Shown: piece after piece, positions 35,431 to 47,862 of the stretch
Layout of the letters: each line of letters begins with the position of its first letter
How positions within the stretch are numbered: the stretch's first letter is position 1
Origin: Oscheius dolichura
Lineage: Eukaryota > Nematoda > Chromadorea > Rhabditida > Rhabditidae
Length of the DNA stretch: 64,000 nt
Direction of reading: 5' to 3'
Assembly (NCBI GenBank): GCA_932521035.1
Contig: OW051495.1
Span: forward strand, 11,780,001 to 11,844,000
Program-made: the position numbers and the translations under genes
The notes under the pieces: generated by a model
The model's database searches: none
What the model was told of the DNA's origin: nothing
The model's input: the letters and a program-made list of their open reading frames with translations, nothing else

Positions 35431-35741
35431 CGTCCCTAGTATTCGTACTTTTGACCCACCCTGTAAACAAAAACATTTGGTTCGTCTGAGAAATACACAT
35501 GAACGCGTCCTTCGCGTCACTAACTGGAATTCTCTTCTCGGGTATATAAGAATTGAGGAAGACGTCGATGGAAAGGTCTCTTCCTTCCTTCCGAGCCATT
35601 TATTTCATACCAAAATTCCCGCCAAAATATGGTACAACCAACAGTATTAAAAAACCTACTCTGCTCCCTCAAAAATCCCTCGCTTCTTTTCTACATTTTC
35701 CCCTCTTAAAATAAGGAAAATAGGCTTTCCATTTCCAGAAA

Positions 35742-36560
35742 ATGATTGCCCTCCTATTCTTCTTCTCCCTCCCAGCTGCCAACGCCCTCCTCGGAGTCAT
35801 TGGAACTCCTCAGACCGTCGCCGTCAAAGGACAGCTCCTCTGTAACGGAGCACCCGTCCAGGGAGTCAAGGTCAAGCTCTATGATGTCAATACATGTAAG
35901 TCACTTTTCCTTTTCTCATATTTTACTAGTTTTTATCAAAAAAAAGGGGATAGAAGCCGGGTACCCGTGCCCATCCACTATCGAAAAGGGCAAGGACCCT
36001 TAGAATGGCTCCTCTCCGGGAAAAACTCCCTTCCTCCGGTCTATCCTTCCATATCTTCTCCAGAAATACAAAAAGTTTCCTCTAGATTGGACTTCAAAAT
36101 ACAATAATCCCTGTATGCTCTGGTTTCGATGCCTTTCCCCCTATCGGCAACTTGTCCCCTAATTTCCTACGGATCCTAAAAACGGGGAGACTTCCTTATT
36201 TAGAGAGGAATACGGGATTACTGTATCATGTGTATCGCTTTTCAGTCATCAAGGACAACTTCCTGGACGAGCAATACACCGACGAGAAGGGCTTCTTCGC
36301 CATCAAGGGAACCGAGACCGACATCACTACCATGGACCCCAAATTCAATGTAACTTTCCCCTTTCTACTTCCCTCTAACCTTCATCCTGTTCCAGATCTA
36401 CCATAAGTGTAACTACCACGGTCTATGCGAACAGAAGGTCGAGATAGTCATTCCCAACAACTACATCTCCAGTGGGAACACAGCTATGAAGGTCTTCGAG
36501 TTGGGGGAAATGGAATTGGGAGGAAAATTCAAAGGACAGAATACTGACTGCGTCAACTAG
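35742..36560 (+). CDS. Transthyretin-like (TTR) family secreted protein
   Basis: Three exons: 35742-35895, 36246-36349 and 36396-36560 (stop TAG), all frame-consistent; 140 residues. The start follows a trans-splice-like TTTCCAG. Residues 1-15 form a signal peptide (MIALLFFFSLPAANA). The mature domain begins with the family pattern VAVKGQLLCNGAPVQGVKVK, followed by DEQYTDEKGFFAIKGTE and IYHKCNYHGLCEQKVEIVIP, ending near NTDCVN. Paired cysteines around HKCNYHGLC are typical of nematode TTR-like proteins, a large secreted family; one member, TTR-52, bridges apoptotic cells to engulfing cells. Specific function is unknown. AATAAA lies at 36606-36611. Confidence 0.9.
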
Positions 36561-36964
36561 ACTTGCATCTCTTACAAAATTAACCTCATCTAAATTTTAA
36601 AAATTAATAAAAGTTTTACCTACATACTTTGTTTATTGTTCCCTTCTCATAGGTTAAAAAAGGTACAAGGACACAAATATTTTTGTTGTTCCGCTCAAAA
36701 AGTACAGAAGATGGGCGTGGGAAGGGCGGGAGGAGGGCAACAGGTTCCAGTTGTCTATGGTGGGAAAACAGAGGGTTGGATATGAAAATAACACATTTCA
36801 TAGGCTGGAGAATGTGGAGAACGAGGTGTTATTCAATCTGGTCAACATAGAGAGAGAGGTTGAAATTCGTATTCCCACAATCTGACAGGAGATTCCCATA
36901 GAACTAGGAAAATGTCGAGGGGACTTCTCATAGACTGCAAAGTCCATTTGAGGCGAGGAAAGGG

Positions 36965-38528
36965 TCAGTTTATAAACCAGAAAAAGCCAACTGTCAACAA
37001 CTTCACGGTCTAGATAAATTCAATTCACCCCCGGGAACTCCCCATCCCTCAATCAGACGGTTGATGGCTTACGGTCACTGGCCGCTCCTTTCCCAGAAAG
37101 GCATCCCTCCACTCAAAAAGGAGCTGGGATTTTAGGGGGAAAACAGAACAAGGATAAGGATTCTCGCCTCCATTTGAGGAGAGGATCACATTTCCTGGGT
37201 ATCCTCCATTTGACAAAAAATAGGGGCTTTCTTTGGTTTTTTGATGGCCGCCGTACAAATGAACAGCTGTCCCAAATGGGGAGTTCTTACTTGTTGGAGG
37301 GGGATCGAAGAAGATGTAGGGGTTTTAGGCTGTATGGAGGAAGCCTCGGGAAGAGAGAGGGGAAGGTTGTGCATAGCCTGTGCAGCATAGGACCGGGGGG
37401 TGTTGTATGCCCTAGTGACTGTCCTCTGGCTGTCCTTTTCCTGCACCTTGTTAGACTACAAAAACACGAATTCTGTCCTTGAGCATGGAAGAGGTCTGTC
37501 AAATTCGGGGCTTGGAATAATTGGCCTGGTAAACTGCATTTCCAGGGATGAATTTATGCGGCCGAGTGTTGCAAAATAAGGACGGAGACAGTGCAGTTCA
37601 TGAAATTGGAACAAGAGACAGGATACTTTAAAACTTTTTGAACTTTTTGACCGCCGCCAGTGGTCAGTTGAAAACGGGCAGCGTCTAAAGGGTAGATGGT
37701 AGAGAGACTAGATGGTTGGGTCGGATAAAGAATAATTCACCACTATGACGACGGAAAGCGTCGAGGAACGAACCGATAGGATCAGACCAGGATATCTCCT
37801 GGCTGGGAGAGGGGGGCCGAGATCGGCAGCGACAGAAAAAAGAGATTTTTATCGGTGCCGGAGGTCTCTGGAATGACTGGCTGGGGTAGAAGAGAAAAGG
37901 GGGGAGAAGAAGACAGCCACAGATGGTCAGCAGGGAACGAGGGGGGAAGGCAACACGGGGACAACCCCGAGGGGGGTCGATAAGCACAGCGAAACTGATT
38001 TTGATAAGGCGGTTAGCAGAGGGAACACCGAGGGAGGGGTGGCAGTTGACTGGGCAGAGCTCAGATTTGAGGGAAAGTCCAAAATTGGGCCAAAAAGTGA
38101 GAGAATGGCCGCGTAATTTGAATTTTATTGCCAATTTCTCGTTTCTTCCCGAATTTTCTGGATTTTTCCAGATCTTTACCATTTTCTTCAAATTTTATGA
38201 ATAGAATGGTCCAAGAAGGTTGTATATAATCAACACAGTCATAAATTAAAAAAATTAGACGTGGCTAGATGCAAAAAAAACTCCGATGTAAGGCGAGATA
38301 GGCCGAGATAAGGGCGCGCTTGGAATGTTCCTCCCAAATTTCTTGTTTCTCTCCATTTTTCGAGTTTTAATAAAATTCTTTAAATATTATTTTGTATGGT
38401 ATTAACTTAGTAATGGAAAAGAGAATACCCACCGGTATTTTGTGAAGCATCGGTTCCATACTCCTCTGCCCGTCGCCGCCTCCTGCCCCATCCTCCAGGT
38501 CTTCTCCCAACAGGGGCACTTTAGACAT
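36965..38528 (-). CDS. Hypothetical 118-residue protein, probable operon partner of arle-14
   Basis: Four phase-0 exons: 38528-38433, 37455-37291, 37123-37073 and 37009-36965 (357 nt). The N-terminus is MSKVPLLGEDLEDGAGGG; the middle has NTPRSYAAQAMHNLPLSLP and a Ser/Thr-rich stretch; the tail is hydrophobic (TVKLLTVGFFWFIN), suggesting a possible membrane anchor. The start ATG lies 140 bp after the arle-14 stop and follows an acceptor (CTATTTTAG near 38550), the spacing expected for a downstream operon gene receiving a second spliced leader. No family is recognised. The first intron is nearly 1 kb and may hide another exon (a candidate coding EISWSDPIGSFLDAFRRH lies at about 37800-37740), so the model is tentative. 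Confidence 0.4.
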
Positions 38529-38667
38529 GATCCGGAAGGTTTCTTTAGTCTAAAATAGGAAAAATACAGGGAAAATATCAAGTATAGTGAGGAATTGCCA
38601 CAGTGGAACAAGAAAAAAATAGGAAGAGTTGAAGATTTTATCCAGATGGACAGTAAAGGGGAAGTGA

Positions 38668-39741
38668 TCAGATGTGGCCGTTCCGAACGAGCCACGGATT
38701 GAGCCGGGTGTCGCCACCACATATTTCCATCTTCACGACGACGCAGTCCCTCTGTTTTTGACAGATCGGGCCACAGAATCGACCTGAAACGGAAGGATTT
38801 CTGTATTGGAGAAGGTCTGTCAATGGAATTAGTGGCGCAAGGAACTGCCAGGGATCCAGAAGTTTCCTGGCGCTCCTTTTGAATCGAAAACGCGGATTTT
38901 GATACCAATCGATAGCTCTCGGTGTAGCTGACAACTTTTCTTTTTAGAGTAAGAAAATCCGGCTGTTAATTCATGAGATATACGCTATTGCTTGTTTTTT
39001 TTTCTTCTAAAGACTTATTGGGCACCCTAATATTTTGAAACCCCCTTTAAAATTGAGGATATTCTTGTCTAAATAAAGAAAACTAAGGTACAGTACAGTA
39101 CTCACTATGGCAGTCCTCACAAGGAGAATGGCATCCGGGACAGAGGGGCTGGAGACAGTCACAGATCAGGTAGGATTCCCCGCTGATTACCAGCCGCCCC
39201 TCCACATCATGGAATAAATGTTCTCTCTTCTCCCTCTTCTCCTCCTTTGCATCCCAATCTAGGCGAGCTAAAAATATAGAGAAAAATAAGTATAAAAATC
39301 TAAATTTTTACCCATACTCCGTTTCGCCCTGGCTTTGCGTTCCCTCGTTGTTGTGGTGAATTCCTGCCGCATTGCTTCCCCCGGCGCGGAGAATCTTAGA
39401 CTCTGGCGGACTTTTTCCATTTTTTTCTGTCTTTCTAAAGCCAGTTTCTCCATTTTTATTTTTTTTTACTTACCAATATCTATTGGATCATCATTACACC
39501 CGCCAAAGTAGACGATATTCTCGTCGTCTTTATCCACTTGGAAGGGATTTTGTGAGGAGGTTGCCGGCTCTTCCCGCTCATTGTCTTCTAGGTCCTGGAA
39601 AGGAGAAAAACTAGGTTAAGAATATGTAGAAAATATACTCACATCCTCTTCCAGTTCGATAATCTCCGGCTCGCCTTGGTTGGACGAGGGTTGAGGGTCA
39701 TCCAGACCGAGGAGATCCAAAAGCCGATCATTCATCGACAT
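38668..39741 (-). CDS. arle-14: ARL14EP-like protein (ARF7EP_C domain), arle-14 orthologue
   Basis: Five exons from ATG 39741 to stop 38668-38670, all in phase: 39741-39643, then about 39595-39473, 39439-39312, 39266-39107 and 38785-38668. The N-terminus is acidic (MSMNDRLLDLLGLDD, EPEIIELEED), the middle basic and coiled (ERQKKMEKVRQSLRF; RERKARAKRS). The C-terminal Cys-rich block CDCLQPLCPGCHSPCEDCHS continuing to RFCGPICQKQRDC is the ARF7EP_C signature, with cysteines presumably binding zinc. Human ARL14EP is the family reference; in C. elegans ARLE-14 works with the SETDB1-like methyltransferase MET-2 in H3K9 methylation (established knowledge). The gene appears to be first in a small operon with the gene at 36965-38528. 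Confidence 0.85.
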
Positions 39742-39903
39742 TTTCCTGTTCTGGAAGTAATTTTATCGTTTTGGGATCATTAGGAAGAGAGAAGAAAGAG
39801 GTAAGGAGGAGAAAATGGCTGGTATGTCACTATCTACTGGTCATAAACCTCATTTTCTAGCAAAATCCCGCCTTCTGGAAGTTGGGAAGCACTTTTCCCC
39901 CTG

Positions 39904-39992
39904 CGCCCGTAGGATCTCGTCAGCTTGAGCGCTTTTGATTTCAATAGCTCCAAATGATTAGCCGGGGAGTTGCCGAGATTTTACGGGTGCGG
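39904..39992. repeat. Short palindromic repeat (CCCGTA...CGGCA family), copy 2
   Basis: Arm TGCCGAGATTTTACGGGTGC at 39971 onward pairs with a degraded arm TGCGCCCGTAGGATCTCG at about 39904, upstream of arle-14. Confidence 0.55.
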
Positions 39993-40048
39993 GTGCGCCT
40001 GAAGCAAGGAACGGGAAAATAGAGCTTGGGAATCAATTTTTTGGATTA

Positions 40049-40989
40049 CCGTAAAACCTCTGATACAACCCCCGCCGCAAAAGAACCCCCCCCCCCCCCC
40101 CCCCCCCCCTCCAATATAACCCCTTTTTCGGTCATTTTTCGGATTCGCTAATTTTGAGTCACTTTTTTGACGTCTTTTCTTCTTTTCTCTATATGAGCAG
40201 TCAAACGACAACATTTTATTGGGATAACCACCACAATAAGTCTTTTTCTAGGCATCAATTGGTGAAGAAATCTTTCATCAGAGTCCCCCTTACCTATATT
40301 TCAGAGAATGACTCCAAATCCCTCTTTTTCCGACGTGTCTAAAATGGGTCCCATATGATTTCCAGCGCTATTTTCTCGATATGCCCCCCGAAAATCACTT
40401 GCTTGGCAGCCACACAGGCTGCGGATCAGGCAACTTTTGCCCCTTATGTTCTCAAATGATTCCTCGTTAGAAAATCCTTTCCGTTGGAAACGAAATAAGC
40501 TTCTCCACTCCGTTTCCAAAGTGATGATGAACTTATTGACGCTTGAATAAGTACTACAAGCAGGTTCCAAAGAATATTCCGGAATTACAAGGGGAGGAGC
40601 GCGCCCCCACTGCTCAACTTCCAGGGAACTTGGTTTAATTGACGGTATCCCACCCACTGAATAGCATAAAACTGGAAAACTGTGGAATATTTGTTAGAAA
40701 CGGTCAATAAATAACTCCTCTACTAAAACCCTGATCAAAATGCGTCAACCTTAATATTTGGGAAAATGTGGATCCAAAAAATGAAAAATTTGAAGAAAAA
40801 TTTCCAGAATTTTTGAAAAAATTAGTTCAAAAATTGAAAAAAAAAAACGTTTTTTTTTTTTATTTTTTGGATTTTTGGTCCCGAAAAAAATCAATCGAAC
40901 TATAAAGTCACCCCCTCTCCAATGCAACGACCGCAAAAAAAAGTAATCGAAATTTAAAAGCACAGGGGGTTGTATCAGAGGTTTTACGG
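40049..40989. mobile_element. 941-bp element with perfect 25-bp terminal inverted repeats and a poly-C tract
   Basis: The left end (40049-40073) and the reverse complement of the right end (40965-40989) are identical over 25 bp, starting CCGTAAAACCTCTGATACAA. Just inside the left end is an uninterrupted run of about 24 C (40086-40109). A minus-strand open frame (40301-40657, 118 codons) has no recognised transposase motif. TTGGAT occurs close to both outer ends, but no clean target-site duplication is visible. It is probably a non-autonomous DNA transposon; the superfamily is not assigned. Confidence 0.7.
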
Positions 40990-42177
40990 CAATTGGATAA
41001 AAATCAACAGGAAATGGTTGCCGAAGTGTTGCTACGTCGATTCCAACGAAACTGCCACTCCCTCCCCGCCAAAATGGAAACGTTCCCTCCTTTTCTGCCG
41101 TCTGTCTGTCCCCGGCTGAGCAAATATCATAAAAACGGGGCAATCTCCCTGCTTGACAGAATCAGAAGAGGAGATACTTCAATTCTTCTCTGTCCAGTAT
41201 GCTTTAAATGGGCAAATGTATCTCAATTTCTGAAAAATGGGGCCGGGCAAGGAGATTGAGATCAAAAGAGATGAAGATCGGGCCACGTCGGGGATCTCCG
41301 CCAACTGATGGGAGAATATATTGACGGCTTTGGGAGAAAACGAGGCAATTGACACAATTGACAGGGGAAACTTTTTATTTGGGAGAGGGAAAATGGGGAG
41401 AAAAGAGATATGAACGGGTAGATAAAATAGAATGGAAAATCTCGTGCAATTGAATTCAAATTGGAGCAGGTTTCCCTCAGCGAGGAGGAAGCCAGGAGGA
41501 GAAGAGAAGCAGAAGCCGCTTGGAAGCGAAATGGCTGCTTCGCTTTATAAAATCACTTACAAAGACTTACAATAAGCTCATTTTTATCGCTTTTTGTATT
41601 AATAACACCATAAATTACCAAATATCGGTGAGAAATAAGCCAAAATTAGAGTTGGAATTGTTTTTAGTCAATTTTAGCCGATTCGAACATTTTTCCAGCT
41701 AAAAATAATAAAAATAATGATTTTTCTCAAAGATTTTGGACTCAAAATGGCGGACACTAGATAGTCATATGGTTTCCTCGCCGATTTCAATCGACTAGCA
41801 TCTTGATTTGGACTATATTCGGCAAATAGCCGGCCGAAGACCGTTGCCAGCTGAAAAATTCGCTTTTTGTGGCATGATATGATTTTTAGAAATTAAAGAA
41901 GATTTAGAACTTGAATTTGAAAGTAAAATTTTCCAATAAAAATCATTTCACGCTAAAAATTTTCGAAAAATAAATATAAAATTGTAGTGGCTACTCTCTA
42001 CGTAGAGAGAGTTTGATTTCTCTAAATTCTTCAAAATGGAAACTGCATGGTGAAATGCCAATTTCTTTGTGATTCTGTAAGGTAGACATTTTTTTCATTT
42101 GGGATTAATACCTACACATGAAAGACACCACCGTATGTTTATTAGATTATGTGCTTTTTATCAAGAAGATATGTTTT
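40990..42177. other. Intergenic, no gene recognised
   Basis: AT-rich from about 41550 on, with no spliced coding pattern on either strand. It forms the left flank of the compact AT-rich gene block. Confidence 0.4.
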
Positions 42178-43522
42178 TCAAATTCTCTTGGTGGGATGTG
42201 ATTTATCGCGAAACGAGTTGAACAGAGTGCTCCTGTTAGGGCCAACAGTCAACAGCTTGGAGGTATCCTTGACATCTGAAGGCGTGTGCGAGATACTGTT
42301 TGCACTCCGATCGGCAATGCTGACAGACCGCTTTGGCTTTTTCTTCTTCGTCTTCTTCTTGTTGTCTCCCTCATCTTCCGTTATAGTTCGAGTCGGCTCG
42401 GTTGAAGTTGTCTTCTTGCTCGAGGACGGCTTCGTCACTTTGCACAGCGGCTTCGGCTTGTAGCGGTCTTTCATCTCACGAATACGAGTAGCTTCCCGGG
42501 CTCCAATCTCACAAGCATCATCGCCCATTCCAATTGGCTGTGGAGATTCAAATCGAGCAGCCGTCAGTGAGGCGTTCGGACTGCTGCGCAGAGTCGGCGG
42601 ACGCTCCACCAGAAAACTGCACCTCTTCTGTTGGGCCAAATTTTGGTCGATTGTTTCACGCAAATCTGATCTAGACAAGCTTTTCACCTGAAAAAATATA
42701 CATATAATGTATTATAAAAATAAATAAACATACAGGTATATGTTCCACATCCAAAATGCGATCCTTATAGATGAAACCATGAGCTGCATTCTCTCTGGGT
42801 TTGATATTTCGAATGAGACCGCCTCTAGCTACTTCAGCTCCCAAACCACGAGGCTTGCCAGTTAATTGATGAATTTCTAAACACAAATAATTATAGAAAA
42901 TAATAAATAAAATAAAATTACCAACAACTGCATAGTTGCAATTCTTGTTCCTCTTCTTAGGCAGCCTATCTCCCAGATGAGTAACATTCCATGGCCGTAC
43001 AACGCGTAGCTTTCCATAATTTTCATTAAATACAATCTTTTTGAATTGATCCGCATTCAACATGGGAGTGCCATTCACTTCAATAATTTGATCACCAACA
43101 ACGAGGTAGGGAAAGAATGGCGAATAATGGCTGATGGAAATTACAACCAATGACAATGTCAACGGCATACTGACTTCTGTATATTGGTAGCCTTTGGGTA
43201 TTTCATAGTCCACATCAACAACATGAAAGAAAGTTTGAGGAAAAACTGCCTTGGTGAGAGTTTGCTGCTTCGATACTTGTTCTCTGCTTTCTCTTCGGTT
43301 AGCGTTTTTACTAGAAACTTCGACGGAACGCTCTTCTACTGTAGGATCCAGGTGAGAGCTGCTTCTGACTTTCTTCAGCTTTCTTTCACTCTCATCCACA
43401 GAATATGTGCGTGTTACGTCTTCTTCGGTTGTCTCCACGGAGCGAGTGGTCTTCGGTCGAGATTTATTCCAAGTGCTCTTTTTAGATGCCTTCTTCTTAC
43501 GACGAGAACCGCTTTTTGGCAT
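42178..43522 (-). CDS. Tandem PDZ-domain protein with basic flanks
   Basis: Three exons: 43522-42922, about 42877-42733 and about 42688-42178. The N-terminus is Lys/Arg-rich (KSGSRRKKKASKKSTW) and probably disordered. A first PDZ-like module contains LVVGDQIIEVNGTPMLNADQ followed by FKKIV; a second contains GLGAEVARGGLIRNIKP and KDRILDVEHIPVKSLSR. The C-terminal third is basic and Ser-rich (DNKKKTKKKKPKRSVSIADR). PDZ domains bind C-terminal peptides and assemble membrane-associated complexes; the partner is unknown. The canonical GLGF loop is present only in the second module, as PRGLG. It lies 300 bp downstream of rpb-11 on the same strand, so co-transcription is possible. Confidence 0.75.
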
Positions 43523-43822
43523 TGCCAGAGAGAGAATGAATGCATCTTGATTACTGGAGAATTAAATGACACATGTCGAGTAACTTGTCGAAACGAGTTG
43601 CTATTAATATCGCCAAAAACGGAAATTATTTTTAAAAGTCTCACATTATTACCCTTTTTAGTTCATAATACATAACACCTAAAAAATAATTTATAAATAA
43701 AATGAAACAAATTAATAGCAAAATTACTTTGGAACGATTCTAATTCACGCAGTAGGTTTTCGGGGTACACGTATAATTGGAGACGAATGCATCTTTGTAC
43801 GTATAGAAGATAACACATGAAA

Positions 43823-44354
43823 TTAATAATGATCCGCGTCGTATTGTTTCTCTCTAGCAGCTTCCTAAAAATTCATTAGTAATCAAATAAACGTGTAGTT
43901 ACTCTGAAGCGCTCTTCAAATAGGGAAAGTTCTCCGATCAGGTCAGTAATTGCGGTATTCAATGCATCGGCTGGAGTTGTATCAGCTGTTGTCTGTACTC
44001 TTAGAAGAATCTAAATAAAAATATGTTCAAGGAATAACAAGAGCTTACGCTGTGTTCAAGAGGATGAGGATTTTTGTAACCAGCAAATAGAACTTGAGGA
44101 TCTTTTAGTAGTTGGCTAAAAAAATTATTTTTATTCGAAAACAAGAAACGCTTACTGCTTCAAAAGATTTCCAAGAGTGTGGTCTTCCTTATTGATAGTA
44201 AAAATAGCAGCATTGGGTACCTAAAATGGTTGTATGGATTTTACAAAAAAAAAGCAATAAATAAAAATGACCAAACCTTTGTGTCTTTCTGAATAGAGAT
44301 CTTCTTCTCGCCGTCAAAGATTAGAAATGATTCGAATGCAGCTGGGGCGTTCAT
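43823..44354 (-). CDS. rpb-11: RNA polymerase II subunit RPB11
   Basis: Five short exons from ATG 44354 to stop 43823-43825, introns about 45 bp. The sequence starts [18 protein letters not shown] and contains the nearly invariant [13 protein letters not shown] and [18 protein letters not shown] of the RPB11/alpha-like family, followed by [17 protein letters not shown]. The predicted length, about 120 residues, equals the family norm. RPB11 heterodimerises with RPB3 and is the counterpart of a bacterial alpha subunit in Pol II assembly. It is divergently arranged with the REXO-like gene, whose start is 435 bp away, so they share an upstream region. Confidence 0.95.
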
Positions 44355-44789
44355 AATGCCAAGGTTTCACCTAAAAATAACTGATGTCTAGAGCAATAAG
44401 TAAATTGTGGGAAAAGAGTGAAATTAAAAACAACAGATGAAGAAAGTGAAAGAATGTGTGTTCGTTGAATACAACAGTATTTACACAATGCATGGTGGGG
44501 TTTATTTTTATATGACAATTTGCATATTTTTTCCGAGTACCCATAAAGAGTATGTCGATGCTTTGCTTCACCTCTGCTGCATTCAATTTTTATGGGAATA
44601 CGATTGCAATAATTTATGGAAAGCAAGAAATAGCTATGGCGAAAGGAGAGTATCCTGTTTGACGCGACAAGCTCTCGCGAAGAAAGCGAGTGCTAAATTT
44701 TGAATTTCCGTGCACCCAGTTGCTTTTTTTGGTCTAAACTTTTACTCTATCTTATTGCTCTTCAAATTGTATTTATTGTTTGTTTCAGT

Positions 44790-47236
44790 ATGTTGACAAA
44801 ATCAGAGAAGAGAAAAATGAACAAGTTGAAAAAGAAGATCAACGAGCTATTCATCTTGGGTGAGATAACACAAGAAGAAGCTGATGCTATGGCAGCAGGA
44901 GAAGTAGAAATACCTGGAACTAGCAAAGAGAATGATAATGCCGAAAAAGGTATGCTTTTATCTATATTGCCATCATTTTTTGTTATAGAAGATACTCCTA
45001 ATGATAATAACAATCTCGCAGAAATTGCAGCAATTAACAAGAAACTTACACAAGCAAGAGATAAAAAGCAGCCAGGACCTATGCTTAATTTGACATTAGA
45101 AAGACTTGGTGGCAGCTATCTTTCGCATCAAGGTGAGAACTTTGGTTTACCGTTGTTTATCTTTATTTTAGAAATTCGCGATCTCGTACAATATTCTGTT
45201 ATTGGTCCTGTTGTTAACAAGCCGAAGTGGGCATTTTTTCGTCCTTGGAAAGCCACTTCACAAACAGTTCTGCTCCGAGTGAATTGCCCTAATGAGTACA
45301 TTGTGAGGAATGATACGCATATAACTTGACAATGTTTCAGGAAAATAACGAATACTGTTTTAAAACCGTCGATGATTTTTTCTCAAAGAAATGGATCAGA
45401 ATGCACAAAGAAGTCGGAGAACGAATTGATTTTTGGAAACATATGATTCAAGTTCCAGTATCACTCCAAGAACAAATTAGAGAGAAAATTATCAAGCTCA
45501 AAAATGCTGAATCAGCTGGACAAGCTGTATCGAAGATATTAAAAAAGGAGCTTATGATGACAGCTTCAGATATGGTTGAAAATGATTATCCGTGGCCAAT
45601 TGGTGAAAACGTCTGTACTAAAGATAGGTATGCTTTTGAAAATGATTTTTTATGTATATTTGTGCATTTCAGATATAAACCAGTTACCGCTGATTCGCCG
45701 ATATTCTTTTTGGATTGTGAGATGTGTAAAACAAGTGGTACGATCAGTGAATTGACAAGAATTTCCCTAATTCGAGAAGATGGTAGTGTTGTGTTTGATA
45801 CTCTAGTCAAGCCTCATTCTGAGATTGTTGTAAGTATTTCTTCTTTCTTTCTTCTAATTGCTCAGGATTATGTTACAAAGTTTTCTGGCATCACTCCTGA
45901 AATGATGGAAGATGTTGATGTTCGACTATCTGATGTTCAGAAAGCTATACGTGCATTTTTACCACCGGATGCAATTATATGTGGACATTCTTTAGAATTT
46001 GATTTTCGTGCCATGAAAATGTGTCATCCGTTAGTGTTTGTTGTTCTTTTTGTCAAAGTTAATTTTTAGATATTGTATTGATATCGGACTCATTTACAAT
46101 ATATCCGGTAGCCGCAGAATAAAAACAGCCCTTAGAACGCTGGTGTACCTGTTCTTAGGCAAAGATATTCAGGTATTTCAATATTCTTCCAATATTTATG
46201 TTTTATATTATAGAATTCAACGGGTCATTGTTCTGTTCAAGATTCCTATGCAACATTAGAGCTTCTTCGCTTGAAAATAGAAAACGGATTGATATTTGGA
46301 AATGTTGAATTTGGTTGGAATTATGATGAATGGAATAAGAAGAAGGATGAAGAAATGCGTGCTCGAATAGATGAAGAAATGAGAAAAGCCGATGTAGACG
46401 AACAAGCTCCGAAAAAGAAGAGACGAATTGAATATCAGTTAGTCTTTTTGTGAAACTAAATAAAATCACATTCAGACCAATTTTATGTCAGTGCGGGAGA
46501 AAGATAAACATTGAATGTATCGTGGAGAACTGCCGATGTCAAAAGTCACCTGCAACTAAATGTATTTTTTGCTTAGGAGAAGAAGAACCTATTGCTTCTG
46601 AAGACAGTTGGATCGATTGGGGGTAAGGCATTTATTTTTTTTTCTTCGTATTGTGTTTCTTTACAATATTTTTAACAACTTCTTATTGCAGAAGCTCTTT
46701 ACTCAAAGATACTGGCGACAAATATCGTAGCCTTTCTTACTACTTGCTTGATAATCAGAAAACAGTCATGTTCGGCTATGAAAGCTGTAAGAAGACTAAG
46801 GTAGATCGTGCTAAGAAGTGAGTGTTTCCTATATTATTGCGAGATTTGTTTGTTGTTCTCTATTTTGTAAACTCTTTCAGTTATACTTTCCGAACACCGT
46901 CAACATTCAACACAATAGAAGATTATGTAAAAGATGTTGCAACCGATATGCTACAATACAAATTAGCCATGGTTGAATTAGATTATATGAAGAGAGAAGA
47001 TGAGGTAACCAGATTTTTTAATGAGTTAAACTTTGTTTTTATTGCAGCTTGTAGCTCTTGCTGATCTTGATGAAGGAAATGAAGAAGGAGAACTACCCGT
47101 GGTGATGCCACTGGTAGTAAACGAAATTGATGGCCATATTCAGAGAATTATCAACAGTGCAGCAAAATACAGTCTCATAATATTGGTATTATCAAGTCCG
47201 TCGGCTTCTGTCTGTTACCTCAAAGTTAAACCATAA
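44790..47236 (+). CDS. REXO1/REXO5-like DEDDh RNA exonuclease
   Basis: About eleven exons with short introns. The start follows TTTCAGT, a likely trans-splice site. The N-terminus is Lys-rich. The exonuclease core begins at about 45675: FFLDCEMCKTSGTISELTRI (Asp and Glu of motif I), then DYVTKFSGITPEMM, GHSLEFDFRAMKMCHP (motif II Asp) and, after the exon join, HCSVQDSYATLELL (motif III His and Asp, H-x4-D). All four DEDD residues and the His are present, so it should be active as a 3'-5' RNA exonuclease. A Cys-rich segment (CQCGRKINIECIVENCRC) follows, possibly metal-binding, then a conserved C-terminal region to stop at 47234-47236. Family members trim snRNA, snoRNA and rRNA 3' ends. AATAAA lies at 47263-47268. 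Confidence 0.85.
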
Positions 47237-47862
47237 TGTTTTGAATGTTGTTATGTTACAAAAATAAAGATTTTTATTTGTTAGACTGCGATTTTCATAA
47301 AATAAAATGGCAGCGGAATATATTGCTATTGGTGTTACTTACCGTATGCCTACGATGATCATTGCCGGGTTCTGTTAGAGAATGTCAGACGAACGTCTCA
47401 TCTCTCTCTCGTTCTTTCAAATAAATCCGAGCCTTGAGTCGCGACTCATCTGAATTATGCGGCGTAGACTTAAAATTTTCCACTAATTTTCCATGTAGGC
47501 CACAATTAAAAAAAGAAATAAGAAAAGAGATATTGCAGATGAGCTATCACAGCTACCGTGAGAGGAAGTAAAATATTCGCTAAAATTATACGACAGCCCA
47601 TATCCAGTTGCCGTATCCTCCACTGGTAATAATTCTCTCGATTTGATGTCAAACGATGAAGAGAGAGAATTTCTATCTCGCGGTTTAAATATGCCACTTA
47701 TTAGCGGGTCCATAGATTTCACCATTGAAAAAGGTATGGGCGTCCGGTCGCCCGGAAGCAGGCTTACAGTTCATTTTTTCTTGGCTATTTTAATCGTTGG
47801 ACTGTTTGAATCACATAAAAATTGTTTATGAAAGAGTTCATACACATTTATTGTTTAATTGT
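47237..47862. other. Intergenic with an unassigned open stretch
   Basis: At 47562-47735 a plus-strand frame reads a protein-like acidic stretch (SNDEEREFLSRGLNMPLISG), but no donor, upstream exon or family was identified, and the opposite strand is also open. It is left unassigned. Confidence 0.3.

Noticed and set aside
35282..35650. Plus-strand 122-codon frame next to the tRNA-Arg
   Set aside because: It is the inverted copy of the tRNA flank; the same words appear in the mirror frame at 34680-35072, so the coding potential is an effect of the duplication.
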